Shown here: positions 38,312 to 50,090 of the stretch, piece by piece
How positions within the stretch are numbered: position 1 is the stretch's first letter
Layout: the number at the start of each line of letters is the position of its first letter
Assembly (NCBI GenBank): GCA_907163375.1
Contig: CAJQUW010003420.1
Location: forward strand, 1 to 64,000
DNA length: 64,000 bases
Direction of reading: 5' to 3'
Origin: Prostheceraeus crozeri
Taxonomy: Eukaryota > Platyhelminthes > Polycladida > Euryleptidae
Program-made: the position numbers and the translations under genes
Notes under the pieces: generated by a model
Told to the model about the DNA's origin: nothing
Databases searched by the model: none
Seen by the model: only the letters and a program-made list of their open reading frames with translations

Positions 38312-40413
38312 ACAATGCTAGGAACAATTTTTGTAATTCCGGTATATGGTTTGCGTCTAAAATTATAGGTTAGAATCACAGAATCAAATTCTGTGGTTAG
38401 AATAACCTCCATTATTCGGAATAATTCCACGAGAAGGAGGAATGACTACAGCGTACGACAACCACAGAACTAGATTAGGGAAAGGCTTCCCGCTTTCATT
38501 CATTTACCGTTATTTGCACTGAAGCCGCAATTTTTTGTTTACATCGACGGCCGCTGAAAATACTTGGGCAAGAAATTGGAGTTAGCCAGCAGCAAAGCAT
38601 GAAATACCAGTAAATTATAATCTTTTGCTTGAATTACATCATGCAATATTGTGTTCAATTGCTAAATTAACAAATGTGCGGTACCTTAGGCATGCAACAG
38701 GTTAAATCGATATTTGAAGAGATCAAAACTTGACGCCCACATCTTTCTTTTATCATTGAAGTACTAAATTCTTGATTGACATGTTTTGACAACTTGTAGG
38801 AGTCTTCGTATTTGAAGTAAATAATTTAACTTATAATTTTGTTTTTGACTGATATTATTCGAAGGATATGTGTCATGTTGTGTTCCTCGCTGCTAAAATC
38901 GAGCGATGAAATTTTCAACATTATCATTTCATTTGTTTCTGCGTAGTAATCCCGATCTTCTCAAAACTTGACTGAGTAAAATATAGAGAAAGAAATTCAT
39001 TCCCGTTAAAAACGTCTCATTCGTATGTATTGCTCACTTCGTTTACAGCGATTATGAAGATAACTTGGTATCTCGGGAAGGAAAGGTGAGAAAGTCAGTT
39101 TCAGACGAAAACGTCTTTTGAAAAACAATGCAGTTCCCAGTGTTTTTTATGGTTTTTTTATCCGTCCTAATTGAACACGACACTAAAAACACCTCGTCGT
39201 GCACCTCCAGATCGTTCCAACATCTCAAGTCCCAATTCTTTAACGGCTGTCCTGCCTTGCAAGGTTTTTTCAGGACTTTTCAATATTCAATCAGCTGTAG
39301 AAATGTAAATAGGCTAATGACTATAGCCTATCCCAAAGCTCTTCCGTGACTTTTCATGAATTGACACAGTGAAGCCACATGTAAAGTTTGAACCGCCAAT
39401 TATTATTTGTTTCAATGCCACGACCTAAAAGGCCTTCACCTGCCTAGACCCTGTTACGGAATCCGTCAAGTTCTCCCTACAATCAGCGCTCCCTTAGAAT
39501 ATTTATTAATGTCTGAGTTTTGCTAGCACTGCATGATGATCAGCTGTTGGTCTGATGAATGAAACTGCACTATATTGACGTTTCTTCTAGCGAAACTGTT
39601 CTCAGGTGAACGTCACTTGTGAGGAGTAGGCCAAAATGAGACAGCCGGCGTGACGAATTACCCGCTATATTGAAGCGGTTGATTTCGAAGATGACATGGT
39701 CAACAGTTAGACGACAAAACTGGCCGAATTGGTGTGCTTTTAGACAGAAGATGCAATATGAAGATTCCATGGTGTTAGGTCTACCTGCAGATGCTTGTAT
39801 CATATGATGTGGGTGCTCATTCTGACACCTGCCTGTGAGAAAGAAGATCCGATTAGTGGAAAATGTTTAGTGGAGATGTCACCATCAGGAAATGTGTGTA
39901 CGTTTCCGAAAGAAAAGGAATGCATATTGTGATCATATTCTAGAAGCAGAGTACAGGTACGGTATCATGATGAGGTGCACACGCTAATACAAACATATGA
40001 ACATATTTTGAATCTATGGATTTGTCATGTAATGATGCTTTCGGTACAAAAGTTTTGCTGCATTCATAGAACGCGATTTAATTGTCATCATCAAACTCAA
40101 TTTTTTCCCATTGAAGTCCTGTCCTGATATGGATATGCTAAATTGTACATCATTCTTTCTAATAACTTGCAGATGGCAGACCTAAACGGGAGTTTTAAAC
40201 TGCACTTTGAATATGTGATGGATGATTTTCAGTAATCAAAATAATGTTTCTACGCAATGGTGTGCTTTGAAAGTTATGACTTTATTAAATTGAGTCGATT
40301 AGTTTGCATCAAAAAGTGACAATAATACATTAGAGTAATGATTGTCCGGGAGACCCTGCTGAGCAGGTGAAGCAAAATTTTTTCTAGGGCAGGACAACCG
40401 TTAATAGGCCAAC
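38312..40413. other. Intergenic DNA, nothing recognised
   Basis: No supported gene. Short open frames at 39128-39349 and 39570-39803 have no recognisable motif. Confidence 0.4.
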
Positions 40414-40701
40414 CGATGTTATTGAATTTTTGATGCGTCCCATTTGCTTAAGTTAATGAGAAATCTATTGCATGACTATCAAATTCTTACTTACAAAGAT
40501 TCTGATGGTGCATTTCATAAAATTGAATGGATTTACATTGAAAATCTTCATGAATTCCAAACAACTGATTCATTGATTCTCGCAAATACGTTGGGAGCAA
40601 AACATATTCATTGCAAACGGGCACTTATGAAGGTGTTCCCTTCATATAAGGAACGTTCATCTATAACTGCAAAAGCGCTTGATCACAGATATTTGAATTG
40701 A
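40414..40701 (+). pseudogene. P-element/THAP9-like transposase fragment
   Basis: The frame reads IFDASHLLKLMRN followed by IEWIYIENLHEFQ, LANTLGAKHIH and a closing ALDHRY. That is the order of conserved blocks in the central region of P-element and THAP9-type transposases (His-Leu-Leu-Lys...Arg-Asn, Trp-x-Tyr-Ile, the HI block and the segment before the last catalytic region). The frame is open for about 96 codons and ends at a stop at 40699-40701, with nothing recognisable on either side, so it is an isolated relic. The assignment rests on motif resemblance only. Confidence 0.6.
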
Positions 40702-41989
40702 TGAACTTCCACAGAAAGTTCTTGCAATTTTATCAAGCTGCAATTACGATGACTGAATATGCAGATGAATCAGAACCCGCACGTACTGCGTGATTACCTA
40801 TATAAATGGAAATGGTGTAGGCCTATATGTCTACTTTTTATCATATGAGCTTCTAATCGCTTTTATCAATGAATAATTGCCGCGACTTTAATAGTATCCG
40901 CCAACTTCTTGCCGAAGTATTTTTTAGACACAAAATACACCCAAGTATATTTCTCACAAGAGACAATGACTTGCTTACCGGCTTCACGTGCTGTTGATCA
41001 GAGCAGGCCGTCTTCGCTAATCCTGTGTCTGGCGACAACTGAAGTCTCGAATACATGTACTCACTCGATTAGTTACTTTCACCAAGTAAAATTTCATCAC
41101 GTGATAGCGTTGGATGAAAAGCTGCATGAATATAATGAAAATCCAGATTTCACTTTTCACGTTGCGCAATGTCATATTTCAAACTCGTGGCGCGTCTGCC
41201 CAGGTTTCTCTTAGCCTAACTAATAACTTTCTCGTCTGTATCAAAGAGGTCGACCATCTCACAAGCTTCATTGCACAATTTCTACACAAAGTGACGTTAT
41301 GAGTTTGCCAATGAAACTCTCTTTCAAGACAATAAACTACCACAAGTTTGGAAGACAACGCCCAGCGTACTCGACCTAGCTTACTATGCAATAACCATTA
41401 CATGTACTTGTTGTATTATTCTTACTAGCAGCAGCACAAAGCTCAATCAATACTTGCTTCCGCACCAGTCAGTCGGTAATGATGTATAATAGCGGATTAT
41501 GAAGTAAGTCTGACAAACGTTTTCCAAGAATCCACAGGCTTGCAGAACCGAAATATATCTATTTGAAATATGAGCACTTAAACAAAATACACCCAAAGCT
41601 TCTAAATGTGCCGTAAGTTAATAGAGTACCGTTGTGCTTCAAAAATATCTTCATAAACAGAAAATGAAGGGAGATTTCAGCGTCAACAAGCAGGCTCACT
41701 CTGTGTGAAGTAAGGGTGAAACAAGTGTATTCCGTTAGTGCTCACAAAATACGGGAATATAGAAGAATAAAATATCTGTTCCATGATATTGTTGCTGATT
41801 GATTGGGGACACTAATCGGTATTCAAATGCTGCATTACCATACATCCTATGCAATCGCCACTTATAGCATTATTCATATGATGACAATTACGGCTTACTA
41901 CAGGTCATAACTTTCATCATTATGGAAATTTCTGCATAAACGGCTGGCTAAATTTATAGGCATTGGCGCGCTACTGACGTAATTGTGGC
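40702..41989. other. Intergenic DNA, nothing recognised
   Basis: Overlapping short open frames on both strands (40853-41391) have no recognisable domain. Confidence 0.4.
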
Positions 41990-42930
41990 TTATGGGGCAA
42001 ATGTTTAGAGATGCCGTCAGTCGCCGGTACGGTGAGGGTTTTATTGGGTATGGGTCACCTCAAGTGATGCCCTCACCTTGCCAATCCTGCGTGGGGCCGT
42101 CAGAAGCGTGTTACTAGGGTTGCGACCATGCAGTTCGCCAAGATTGTGCCAATTTTGCGCTTAAGAATCAGCAAGTGAATCCAATGTTTACGAGGAGAAC
42201 AATCTTTAGCGACGAGACCTACTTTCATACGATTGCGTAAAGAAACAAAATTTTCGAATATGGGCCACAGACGATCATCAAGTGAGGATCGATTACCCTA
42301 CATGAGAAGCCATTGCAACCCGACCAATGTGCGGTATGTGGTGGAGTGATAAGACCATATTTTTTGAAAATGAAAATGGAGTTGTAAAGGTAAACGGCGA
42401 TTGTCATTCAAGGATGATAAATGAGTTTCTTTGCCGGGACTCGAAACCTTAGATGAACAAGACTTATGGTTACAACTAGCAGGCATGGGATTTTTCCGGC
42501 TATTCCAGCTTTTTCGGCTTTTTGAATTCATTTTGATAATTTCGTTTGATAAGCAAATTGTACATTTAACATATTCTAAATTGTGTAAATACCCATGTAT
42601 TTTAATTATTATATTAAGTCATATAAATAGTTCAAAAGTAAAGACCTGTGTTAAATATTAAGCCTTTTAATTAGACGATTTCTAGGCTTTCTGGGGAATT
42701 ATAACCTCAAAATTATAGGCTCGCTAAACGCTCGCCATGCGCCGCTGATTCAGCTACTTTTTAAAATTCCGGCTTTTTATGATTGGTTCAATCCCATGCC
42801 TGAACTAGATGGTGCAACTAAACATACTGCACGAGAAACCACACAGTTCATCAGAGAATAATTCCCTGATCGTCTTTTCTCCAGCAATGGTTATCATCGA
42901 TGGATGGCATCGTTTTGCATATACCGTTTT
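41990..42930 (+). pseudogene. Mariner-like transposase remnant, interrupted by a TIR element
   Basis: The plus strand contains the core of a Tc1/mariner-superfamily transposase: TIFSDETYFHT (first catalytic Asp region, near 42207), LHEKPLQPDQ, an IRPYFFENENG-like block near 42344-42380, then the second-Asp region split in two (DLWLQL before 42480, then DGATKHTARET from about 42809). Frames change repeatedly and several stops occur. The 323-bp insertion 42480-42802 sits between the halves of the WxQxDGA block. Removing one copy of AACTAG makes the flanks continuous. Confidence 0.78.
42480..42802. mobile_element. 323-bp non-autonomous TIR element with 6-bp target duplication
   Basis: Termini are CAGGCATGGGATT and its exact reverse complement AATCCCATGCCTG. 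The flanks AACTAG (42474-42479 and 42803-42808) are identical. The host transposase reading continues across if the element and one duplicate are ignored. No coding content. The 5'-CAGG ends resemble hAT, but a 6-bp duplication is unusual for hAT (8 bp). Confidence 0.85.
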
Positions 42931-44157
42931 GCTTGCACTTGCCAAAGTATATGAAAAAAACAAATAGAGAAAGACAAAAATTTCATTACTCTCAAAAATG
43001 TGAAATGCGCTGTTGATGTGGACAATTTTGTGTCATTAGTAGTGCGCATGAGTAGGCCTACTAATGAAATTGACGACCGTGAACCGCTTCCTATAAGTCT
43101 CCTATAACGCCCGTGTGAAAGATCTCATTGAGTTAAATTGCTACAATGTCACACTTGGATTATCTATGTCACCGAAATCAAAAATTCTTTGTGCAACCTA
43201 AGGGAAGATTTCGATCTGTTTTAAAAAATACATATAGTACGAATTAATAAAATAATTTTTAGTTTGATAGAATTTCTGTGTTCTCAATTGTCTTATTATT
43301 AAGTGAGATTTCGTAATGTGTAGATATAGAACAATTGCATTATCGCATTGCAAAATTATGACGCAATCTTCGCTTGGGTAGTTAAAGTAATTTCTGATGC
43401 ATCCGCTCTCATGTCAAAGGTAATCCAAGTATATGGCGTTGAAGCAGTATAGTCTCAGTGTGCTATCTCTTTTGAGAGCTGAGAGTTGACTTTTTGGGGT
43501 TTGCAATGCTGCAAATTTTGAATTTCCGTAATTTGCATCAAACATCTAGAATGGAGTTTTCCGATGCCCTCTCAGGGCAATCTTTTCACATGTGTTGAGA
43601 AGTGATTGAATTTGACTATAACAATGTGCAGCATGAAGTTCACTATCGTAAGCTTCAGTGGTATTCATGCGATCCACTGATGTCGCTAAAATAGTCCCAT
43701 GTCAACATCTTATACTGTACATGCATGAATATGGTAAAACTCTGACTGTAAGTTCTATTTCACTTTTCTGATAAGTACTAAACGGCTATTTCTTTTCAAA
43801 CATGCATGTACTGTTGCAGAAAATTCTTCAGTACTTATGAGTCCACAGCTTAGCGAGAAACATGAATTCAACATAATCGCCATGGTCTGTGGGCTTATAT
43901 AAGCGGGCATGCGCTATTTCAAAATTTAGAAAATTAAATCAGATAAAGCGACCAAACGACCTAAATCTAATGACTGTTAGATTAGAGTAATTGTCGTGGC
44001 AGTTCAGAAACTTTATTGAAATCATACTATATGGTTTGTCTAAAATACTCTATGTATTTAAGCAATCTAGCAAACAGCAGTGGCTAAGTAATTAAATCAA
44101 ATTAAATGAGCGAAAACTTAAATCAATGACTAAACAACTTATTTTAGATCACAAGAG
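42931..44157. other. Intergenic DNA, nothing recognised
   Basis: No supported gene or structured repeat. Confidence 0.4.
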
Positions 44158-44889
44158 GTGCTACTCCGGTAGACACAATGAGTTTCTGCAGGGATCCAGG
44201 CCAAAAGTGAGATTTTCACAGAATTACGTTTATCCTATGCCTGCCACAAATTTGCAGGCCTGCTGTGTTCTGCCTGGTTTCTCTTCTTGTCAGGCAGGAT
44301 CAAAGAAATACACATGTTAATCCAATGGGACGCAGATTGAAGTTTTTGGCAAAAATGAAACTTTTTATGTTTTCTTATGCTGAGTGAAAGTGCTAAGTCT
44401 ACAGCCATGATTTTTGACATGGAATTTCCTCATGTCATTTCCTATCATGTTCAAGTACTTCTGTCTATGAGGCTAAATACATGTTGAATTGGTAAGTTTC
44501 TTATATCGATAAGCACAAGCTTTTTTGCCAATTTGATGCGTATTTGACCACATTCTTGTATACATCGCCGATAAGAAGCATGATAATAACACATAAACAT
44601 GATAGGAAGTGACCTGAAGACATTCCATGTCAAAAATTATTACTCTAGACTTTTCACTCAGTAGTAGAAAACATAGAGAGTTTCATTTTAGCAAAAAACT
44701 CCAATCTGCATCCCATTGGATTAAAATGTGCCTTTCCTTGATCGTGTCTGACAAGAAGAGGAACCAGGCAGAACTCGATAGACGTGCAGATTCGTAGTAG
44801 GCACAGGATATACGCATGCTGTGAAAGTTTCAGTTTCGGCCTCTTTCCTTGGAGAAAATCATTGTGGCTGCCGGACTGTGTAGTGTAGC
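44158..44889. repeat. Large diverged foldback, about 300-bp arms
   Basis: Left arm 44158-44463 and right arm 44588-44889 are inverted copies at roughly 75 percent identity. Shared blocks include TTAATCCAATGGGA, CTCTTCTTGTCAG, TTCTGCCTGGTT and TTTTTGACATGGAAT. The spacer is about 125 bp. Similar open frames on opposite strands (44126-44320 plus and 44654-44914 minus) are two readings of the same repeat, not genes. Confidence 0.82.
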
Positions 44890-46689
44890 TAAATGTTGAA
44901 TAAATGCCTATCACACGAAACAGGTCTAGCTATCCTTATTTTTTTGTTCGCATTGATCATGCCTGCTGCGTATTTCTGCATCGAATACAGCATTGTGTTC
45001 TACACGTTGAAAAGATAAGATTACAATTAGTCTCGATTGATGATTTGTCGACTACAAAATTTGTTATGAAATTCTGTTAGTAATTAAGTTATAGGACAGA
45101 GAGCGCTGAAAGAATAAGCCATCAGCGTTCAACATCTTCCACCAGCCGATATTGTTCGCAGTGGTCATGTCGAACGTACTGTGGTTTAAGTAATGTGAAG
45201 AAAGATCTTTCTTCATTCTAGTGATGAGGAAGCATTGATTGTGGGATGAAGATATGTGATCGCTGTTTACTCTATCTACATCGAACATGTTGTTCAGGTA
45301 CTTTTTCAAGAAATTGTCTATTAGATTGTTCTAAGTCGTGCTGCTATGCTCGCAGACTAAACATCAGTCGAGAAAGTTGCTTCTTTTTCTTTTGACGCAC
45401 TACTTGTACATTTTTACATTTTATACATATTAACTTTTCCAGATAGCCTCATCCACCGAAAGATGGGTATTCATGTGTTTGCGAGCCAAATGAATAGAAT
45501 TCTGCGTATTTGCTCGCATATGTGCATATTTGCTCAATATGTTGTTGAATCGGCACAAAAAGATTGTAATTATTCTTGTTAACAGAGGTCATTTTGTTGA
45601 AGATGGTGCCACACATATCTTGTGTAAACATCTGAACTTGTCGCAACAGTTCAGAATTTTTTCATATAAGGAGTTTTTTGATCGTTGGTTTTCCTGCTGA
45701 CGAAACTAAAATGTGACTCACTGGTGTCGAGATTTGTGTTTGATGACATGTGTTTTTCGTTCGCCCATTGTTATATGATAATTTTCAATTTGTGTGTTAT
45801 GAAAAAAATTGACTTTGTCTGGTTTCCATGTGGGAGTGCTCATTAGTCCTGCTAAGGAGTACCTATCATTCTATGATTATGTAAACTTCTGAAATATTTG
45901 CATATATTTTTTACAACGTTGCACATCATTTGGAAACATATGAAACCTTTACAATGAAAATAAGATTTTGTGTACTAATAAATTTGCTTTCTATGTATCT
46001 CCTGATGGTCTCTCTGGAACCGTTTATTTTAGTCCTCGTCTCTCAAGTATCAATGATAAAAACATCATTGATGATTGCATAGGTCGGAATAGACAAAAAT
46101 TAATTGATCAGGTGGGAATGCTAGTACCGGTACATAATTATAGAGAAAGCTATTTAGTGAATCCTTTCCAATAGCAAAAAATTCTGTATCCGCAGTCTAC
46201 TTATGCAGTGAAATCAGTAGTGCAGTCTCACATGCGAAATTGTACGTGGCCATGCATTTTGCGGTGAAGCGAGCCAATAGGAATGCAGGAATTGCATGAA
46301 CTCACGGCAACACTGACCACGAATTCGCCTGCAATTGGCAACAATAGGGCGTGGCATGATAATGTTTAACAGCTGCATTAGTTCGTGGCGAGTGTTGGCC
46401 ACTCGTACTTCCTGGTGTTCACTTTTGTTGCCAATGTTTCGTGGTGAGTTAGTGGCGACTTTGGTGGCGAGGCATTTACAGTGTAAATCAACTTGATCAA
46501 TAATTCACCTCATTTCTGCTAGCATAATAAACTTGTTGATGTACTAGATAATCAAGATGAAATGATGATTAAGATTAACCACATGCATCCAATAAAATAT
46601 TCTAAAAGATGCTTTTCTAATTTCATGGAGGAGGTCGGCCAAAAATTATTTCCTCATTAGTTGATTGTGGCGTACGGAAGGTAGTTAGG
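44890..46689. other. Intergenic DNA, nothing firmly recognised
   Basis: An open frame at 45968-46174 is unassigned. 46230-46480 is rich in GTGGCGA / TTGGCAAC-type words in both orientations and may be a degenerate MITE. Confidence 0.35.
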
Positions 46690-46963
46690 CATGATTCGAA
46701 ACCGAAAAGATCACTCCCTTCTTGAGTAAACCACGATATATTGAAAAAAGATAAATAGCTAAAACTTTGTACAGTACTTCCGTTTTAGTTTTATTTGGCA
46801 CTGAGGCAGCGACTGGGTCCTTCCGTTTTAGTTTTATTTGGCACTGAGGCAGCGACTGGGTCGCGAAACGTATGCCACTGTACAAAGTTTTAGCTATTTA
46901 TCTTATTACAATATATCGTGGATTACTCAAGAAGGGAGTGATCTTTTCTGCCTCGAATCATAT
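46690..46963. repeat. Inverted repeat with tandem hammerhead-like loop (Penelope pLTR-like)
   Basis: The arms 46690-46775 and 46877-46963 are nearly perfect reverse complements. The loop holds two 43-bp direct repeats starting at 46777 and 46820. The outer arm contains AAGGGAGTGAT 62 bp after the predicted ribozyme cleavage point. PLE-2 has AAGGGAGTGAT 66 bp after its own (58798-58806). That points to the ends (pLTRs) of a Penelope-like element in inverted arrangement. Confidence 0.75.
46840..46876 (+). ncRNA. Hammerhead-ribozyme-like motif
   Basis: The order matches a minimal type I hammerhead: stem I strand GGCA (46840-46843), core CTGAGGC (consensus CUGANGA, one mismatch at A9), stem II GCGAC/GTCGC with loop TGG, GAAA (46865-46868), a minimal stem III, cleavage triplet GTA (46870-46872), and stem I strand TGCC. 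Very short stem III is typical of hammerheads in Penelope-like elements. The core mismatch makes activity uncertain. The preceding tandem copy (from 46777) lacks the 3' part. Confidence 0.5.
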
Positions 46964-47321
46964 TTCCTCATTAACAAAGCATGCATGCATATTTTGTTCT
47001 AATCTATTTCACACCAATTCTCTTTGTCTTATTAATAAATTATTCGACTAACAAAGAAAATAGTCGTGAGAAAATCTTAATTTTGTTAGAATGCATGTTT
47101 CACGTCTTCAGATTTAGACCGAATTTCATTTTGAGATCTCGATGCTTGATGTTACTTGTCTGTGGGATCGACGGGAGTCGTTTTTCAACTAATCCAATTA
47201 TGAAATAAACTCATTGACAAAAGTTTTGAAACATTTACTTCTTTAACTTCTTTCATTTTTGCCTGGTATATACATGTATGTGTGATACCTTGATAATTTT
47301 GTCACAATCTCCACCAAGTCG
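46964..47321. other. Intergenic DNA, nothing recognised
   Basis: Short AT-rich stretch before the Tc1-family pseudogene. A matching pair of Tc1 terminal repeats could not be identified. Confidence 0.4.
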
Positions 47322-48359
47322 CTAGCACAGAAAAACAACGCATGTAGCAAATTCAATTTTAATAGAAGCTCTAGCTCCAATACATTCAGTAATCCGAGAT
47401 GGCATGGATTCACAAAGTTTCTGAATGAAGGATGCTTCAAGGAGAAGCCACTGCTCTGTCAGTCCTTCAGAGAGAATCTTCAGGGACACTGGTGGAAGTG
47501 AATAGCGGTCTCTCACTCGCCGCCCAAGCTCGTCCCATACTTGTTCAATGGGTGACAAGTCAGGTGAGCGCGCAGGCCAGTCAAAGGTTTGAATGCTCAA
47601 TCTCCTAACAGTGGCAATGACAGCCGAGCGATGTAATCTTGCGTTGTCGTCTGGGAAGACGAGATCCTCCACCCTGACCTTTGGGGAAACAACAGGAAGC
47701 ACAATTTCATTGAGATACCTCTCTCCAGTCAACGTGTCTTTGATGATGACTGCTGTCGTTCGTCCGCCATGCTAAATGCCACCCCACAGCATAACACTTC
47801 CACCACCATATCTGTCGTGTTCTTTAATACAGCATGGGGCAAAGCGTTCACCAGGAAGACGATGCACTCTGACACGAACGTCATTGAAATCCAGAGTGAA
47901 TCTCGATTCATCGGTCCATGAGACTTTCTGCCAGTGATGGTCATTCCATGAGCGATGGGCATCACAACAGGCAACTCGTCTTCTGCTGTGCTCAAAATTC
48001 AATGGAATTAGGACAGCTGGTCGTCGCGATTGAATTCCAGCTTCTCGCAATCTTCGGTAAGCCGTTCGAACGCTACAGTCTATATTTGAGGCACTCTTCC
48101 AGTGTACGACTAGCTTTGGGACTGACACAAATCTATTCCTCTTTGCAGCTAAAACTAGACGTGCGTCTGTCCTTCCTGCAGACTTTCTTGGTCGACCAGA
48201 TCCCTTCTTCTTTTTGACATCTCCTTCTGCTTTCCATCGACACCACCACCTCCAAACAACGACTCTCGATAGTTGCAGCTCTTCGACAACACTCACACAA
48301 CTTCTACCACAACGAATCATTCCAATAGCCATACCTCTGGTAAACTGATCGTCTGCCAC
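47322..48359 (-). pseudogene. Tc1-family transposase with a single in-frame stop
   Basis: A DDE transposase of the Tc1 family reads from ATG at 48359 to 47322 (345 codons, normal length) and is broken only by one TAG at 47772-47774. The N-terminal half has a helix-turn-helix DNA-binding region and the AT-hook-like GSGRPRK. The first catalytic Asp is in SWTDESRFTLD. After the stop come FPDDNARLHRS (second Asp) and SPDLSPIEQVWD (Glu). It is a different subfamily from Tc1-A and Tc1-B, whose spacing and motifs differ. No terminal repeats were delimited. The enzyme is probably dead, but only recently. Confidence 0.9.
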
Positions 48360-48889
48360 TTTATTTTACAAAATCTGGATTTCAGTTCACGTTTATGTTC
48401 AATTTGTAAAAGCAATTGTGACAGTTGTATCCATAGAAGTAGGTAATAGTACACTAGAATGGAAGTTTGATATCTTGCCTATGTACAATGATGGCAGTTG
48501 AATGATTATGATTAGATGATGTATAGTTAATATTATGATTATGATATATAGCAGTACATGATGCCTATGTACAATGATTGTGGAAATTGTCGACAAATCA
48601 CAGGATCTTCATGAAGAGAATTTTAGTGAGATGGTGGTATTGTATCATGTGAAATAGCCTACTATTCCATGGATTAACATACTGTGTCTACTTGTGCCTA
48701 TTGACAACTATTATACAAATTTTCAACACTGGATTACGAATTAAAATTTGGTTCACAGAGTCATATTGAAAGTGGTCGGTGTACTGGTTGTAAGAATATC
48801 TCAAAAATTCAAAGATAAAAATTCTAATTATTGGAAAATTTCTCCTTCTGGCGGTTAAGAAACCTAGCGCTTTGTGGAATAAACACATT
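48360..48889. other. Intergenic DNA, nothing recognised
   Basis: AT-rich, with runs of ATTATGAT and a repeated phrase CCTATGTACAATGAT (near 48478 and 48562). No gene. Confidence 0.4.
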
Positions 48890-49020
48890 GGGCGCTATTG
48901 TAAACCGCATTCCAAGCAGCTACCGTAGCCACATTCCAACGCCATTCCAGATGGCAAGGCCATGCCAGTTTCTTTGATTCTGAAATCGCATTCCAGTTGG
49001 AGTGCATGCCATTCGATAGC
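48890..49020. promoter_or_regulatory. Left Harbinger TIR and CATTCCA subterminal motifs
   Basis: CATTCCA occurs at least four times in the first 120 bp and again, inverted, in the last 200 bp (53140-53322). Repeated subterminal words of this kind are probable binding sites for the Myb-like protein or transposase. This is inference from position and repetition. Confidence 0.55.
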
Positions 49021-49157
49021 GAGGGTGTCTGACCTAGTTTTAGCGCATGATGTTGTGACGAATTGTCAGCAGACCAATCACAGACGAGCTATCTCGTTAA
49101 ACAGATATTCGTTGAACCTTTGTGTGATTCCATTGTTCTGATTCTTCCGGTGAAGTA

Positions 49158-50090
49158 ATGACTTCAAGTGGGAAATTTTATTCAGGGGAAGAGAAGAGCT
49201 GGATTATTGAGCAAGCAAAAGAACAAGCTCACATAATTGAAAATCAAGAGAATAATATCAACATAAATAGAGAGAAGAATGAGATGCGGCAAGAGATTAC
49301 TAAGCAAATTAATTCAAAGTTCAATACAAACCGATGCGTGAAGTCAGTTATTAATATATATCGGAAAATGAAAATGAGAGCCAAAACTGAGATCAGCGAG
49401 CATAAGCGCCACAGGCAAGGGACGGGTGGAGGACCATCTAGACAAATATCTGAGGTCGCCGAGTCTTTTTCTGATATTCTTCCTCCAATTACAACTGAAG
49501 GAATAGACAATCCTTATGATGATGACACTATCCCAGAATCCACATCAACACCGAATCCTACAAAGAATGAAGCCACGACTATTTCCAAGAAGAGCGCAGT
49601 CCGGAGCAGAAGAAGTAAGTCCTGCAAAAATACTTTCATAACTGAGAAAGAACACTGTCTTTTACATTTCAGAGAATGCCGATGCCTTTATGCAGAGAGA
49701 GCATCCTAAAAGGATGGAAGTTTTGGAAGCTCAACTGAAGTGTGAGAGAACTCGAGAGGCATACTACGCAGCAAAACTGAAACGTAAGATGATTCGAGCA
49801 CAACTTACTATAAATATGCACATTTATCTCTTTTCATCCAAATCAAGTCTGGAGGGCAAGAATGCATCTACTGAAGCGGACTCCTTCCTAACAAGAAGTC
49901 ACATCGTACTACATGACCTAGAAACGTAAGCTTCATTTAAGTCATTTATAGACCATTAGTTTTCTTCATGCGTTTAATGTGAAGATCTTGAGATAGGTCT
50001 AGATGTATAATTTTTAATTAGAATTTGCGATATTTAGGCTGTAATTAATTATCACATCTTTCTTTTTCCAGGTCCAACAATTACGGATAA
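49158..50090 (+). CDS. Harbinger Myb/SANT-like DNA-binding protein (three exons)
   Basis: The Harbinger partner protein, which in this superfamily binds transposon ends and carries the transposase into the nucleus. The N-terminal 95 residues match the Myb/SANT-like (NAIF1/MSANTD type) domain: FYSGEEKSWIIEQAKEQ, a run ending INIYRKMKMRAKTEISEHKR, then TGGGPS. An acidic, Pro/Ser/Thr-rich linker follows, then a basic stretch, and a helical C-terminus (MEVLEAQLKCERTREAYYA). I infer intron 1 at 49615-49672 (GTAAGT...TTTCAG, 58 bp), which joins the basic stretch in frame to KNADAFMQREH. Intron 2 is probably 49926-50071 (GTAAGC...TTCCAG), with a short third exon ending at 50090. Without intron 2 the frame would stop at 49929. 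No stop or frameshift is seen, so the gene may be intact. Confidence 0.82.

Noticed and set aside
44126-44914. Two related small genes on opposite strands
   Set aside because: They are the two arms of an inverted repeat.
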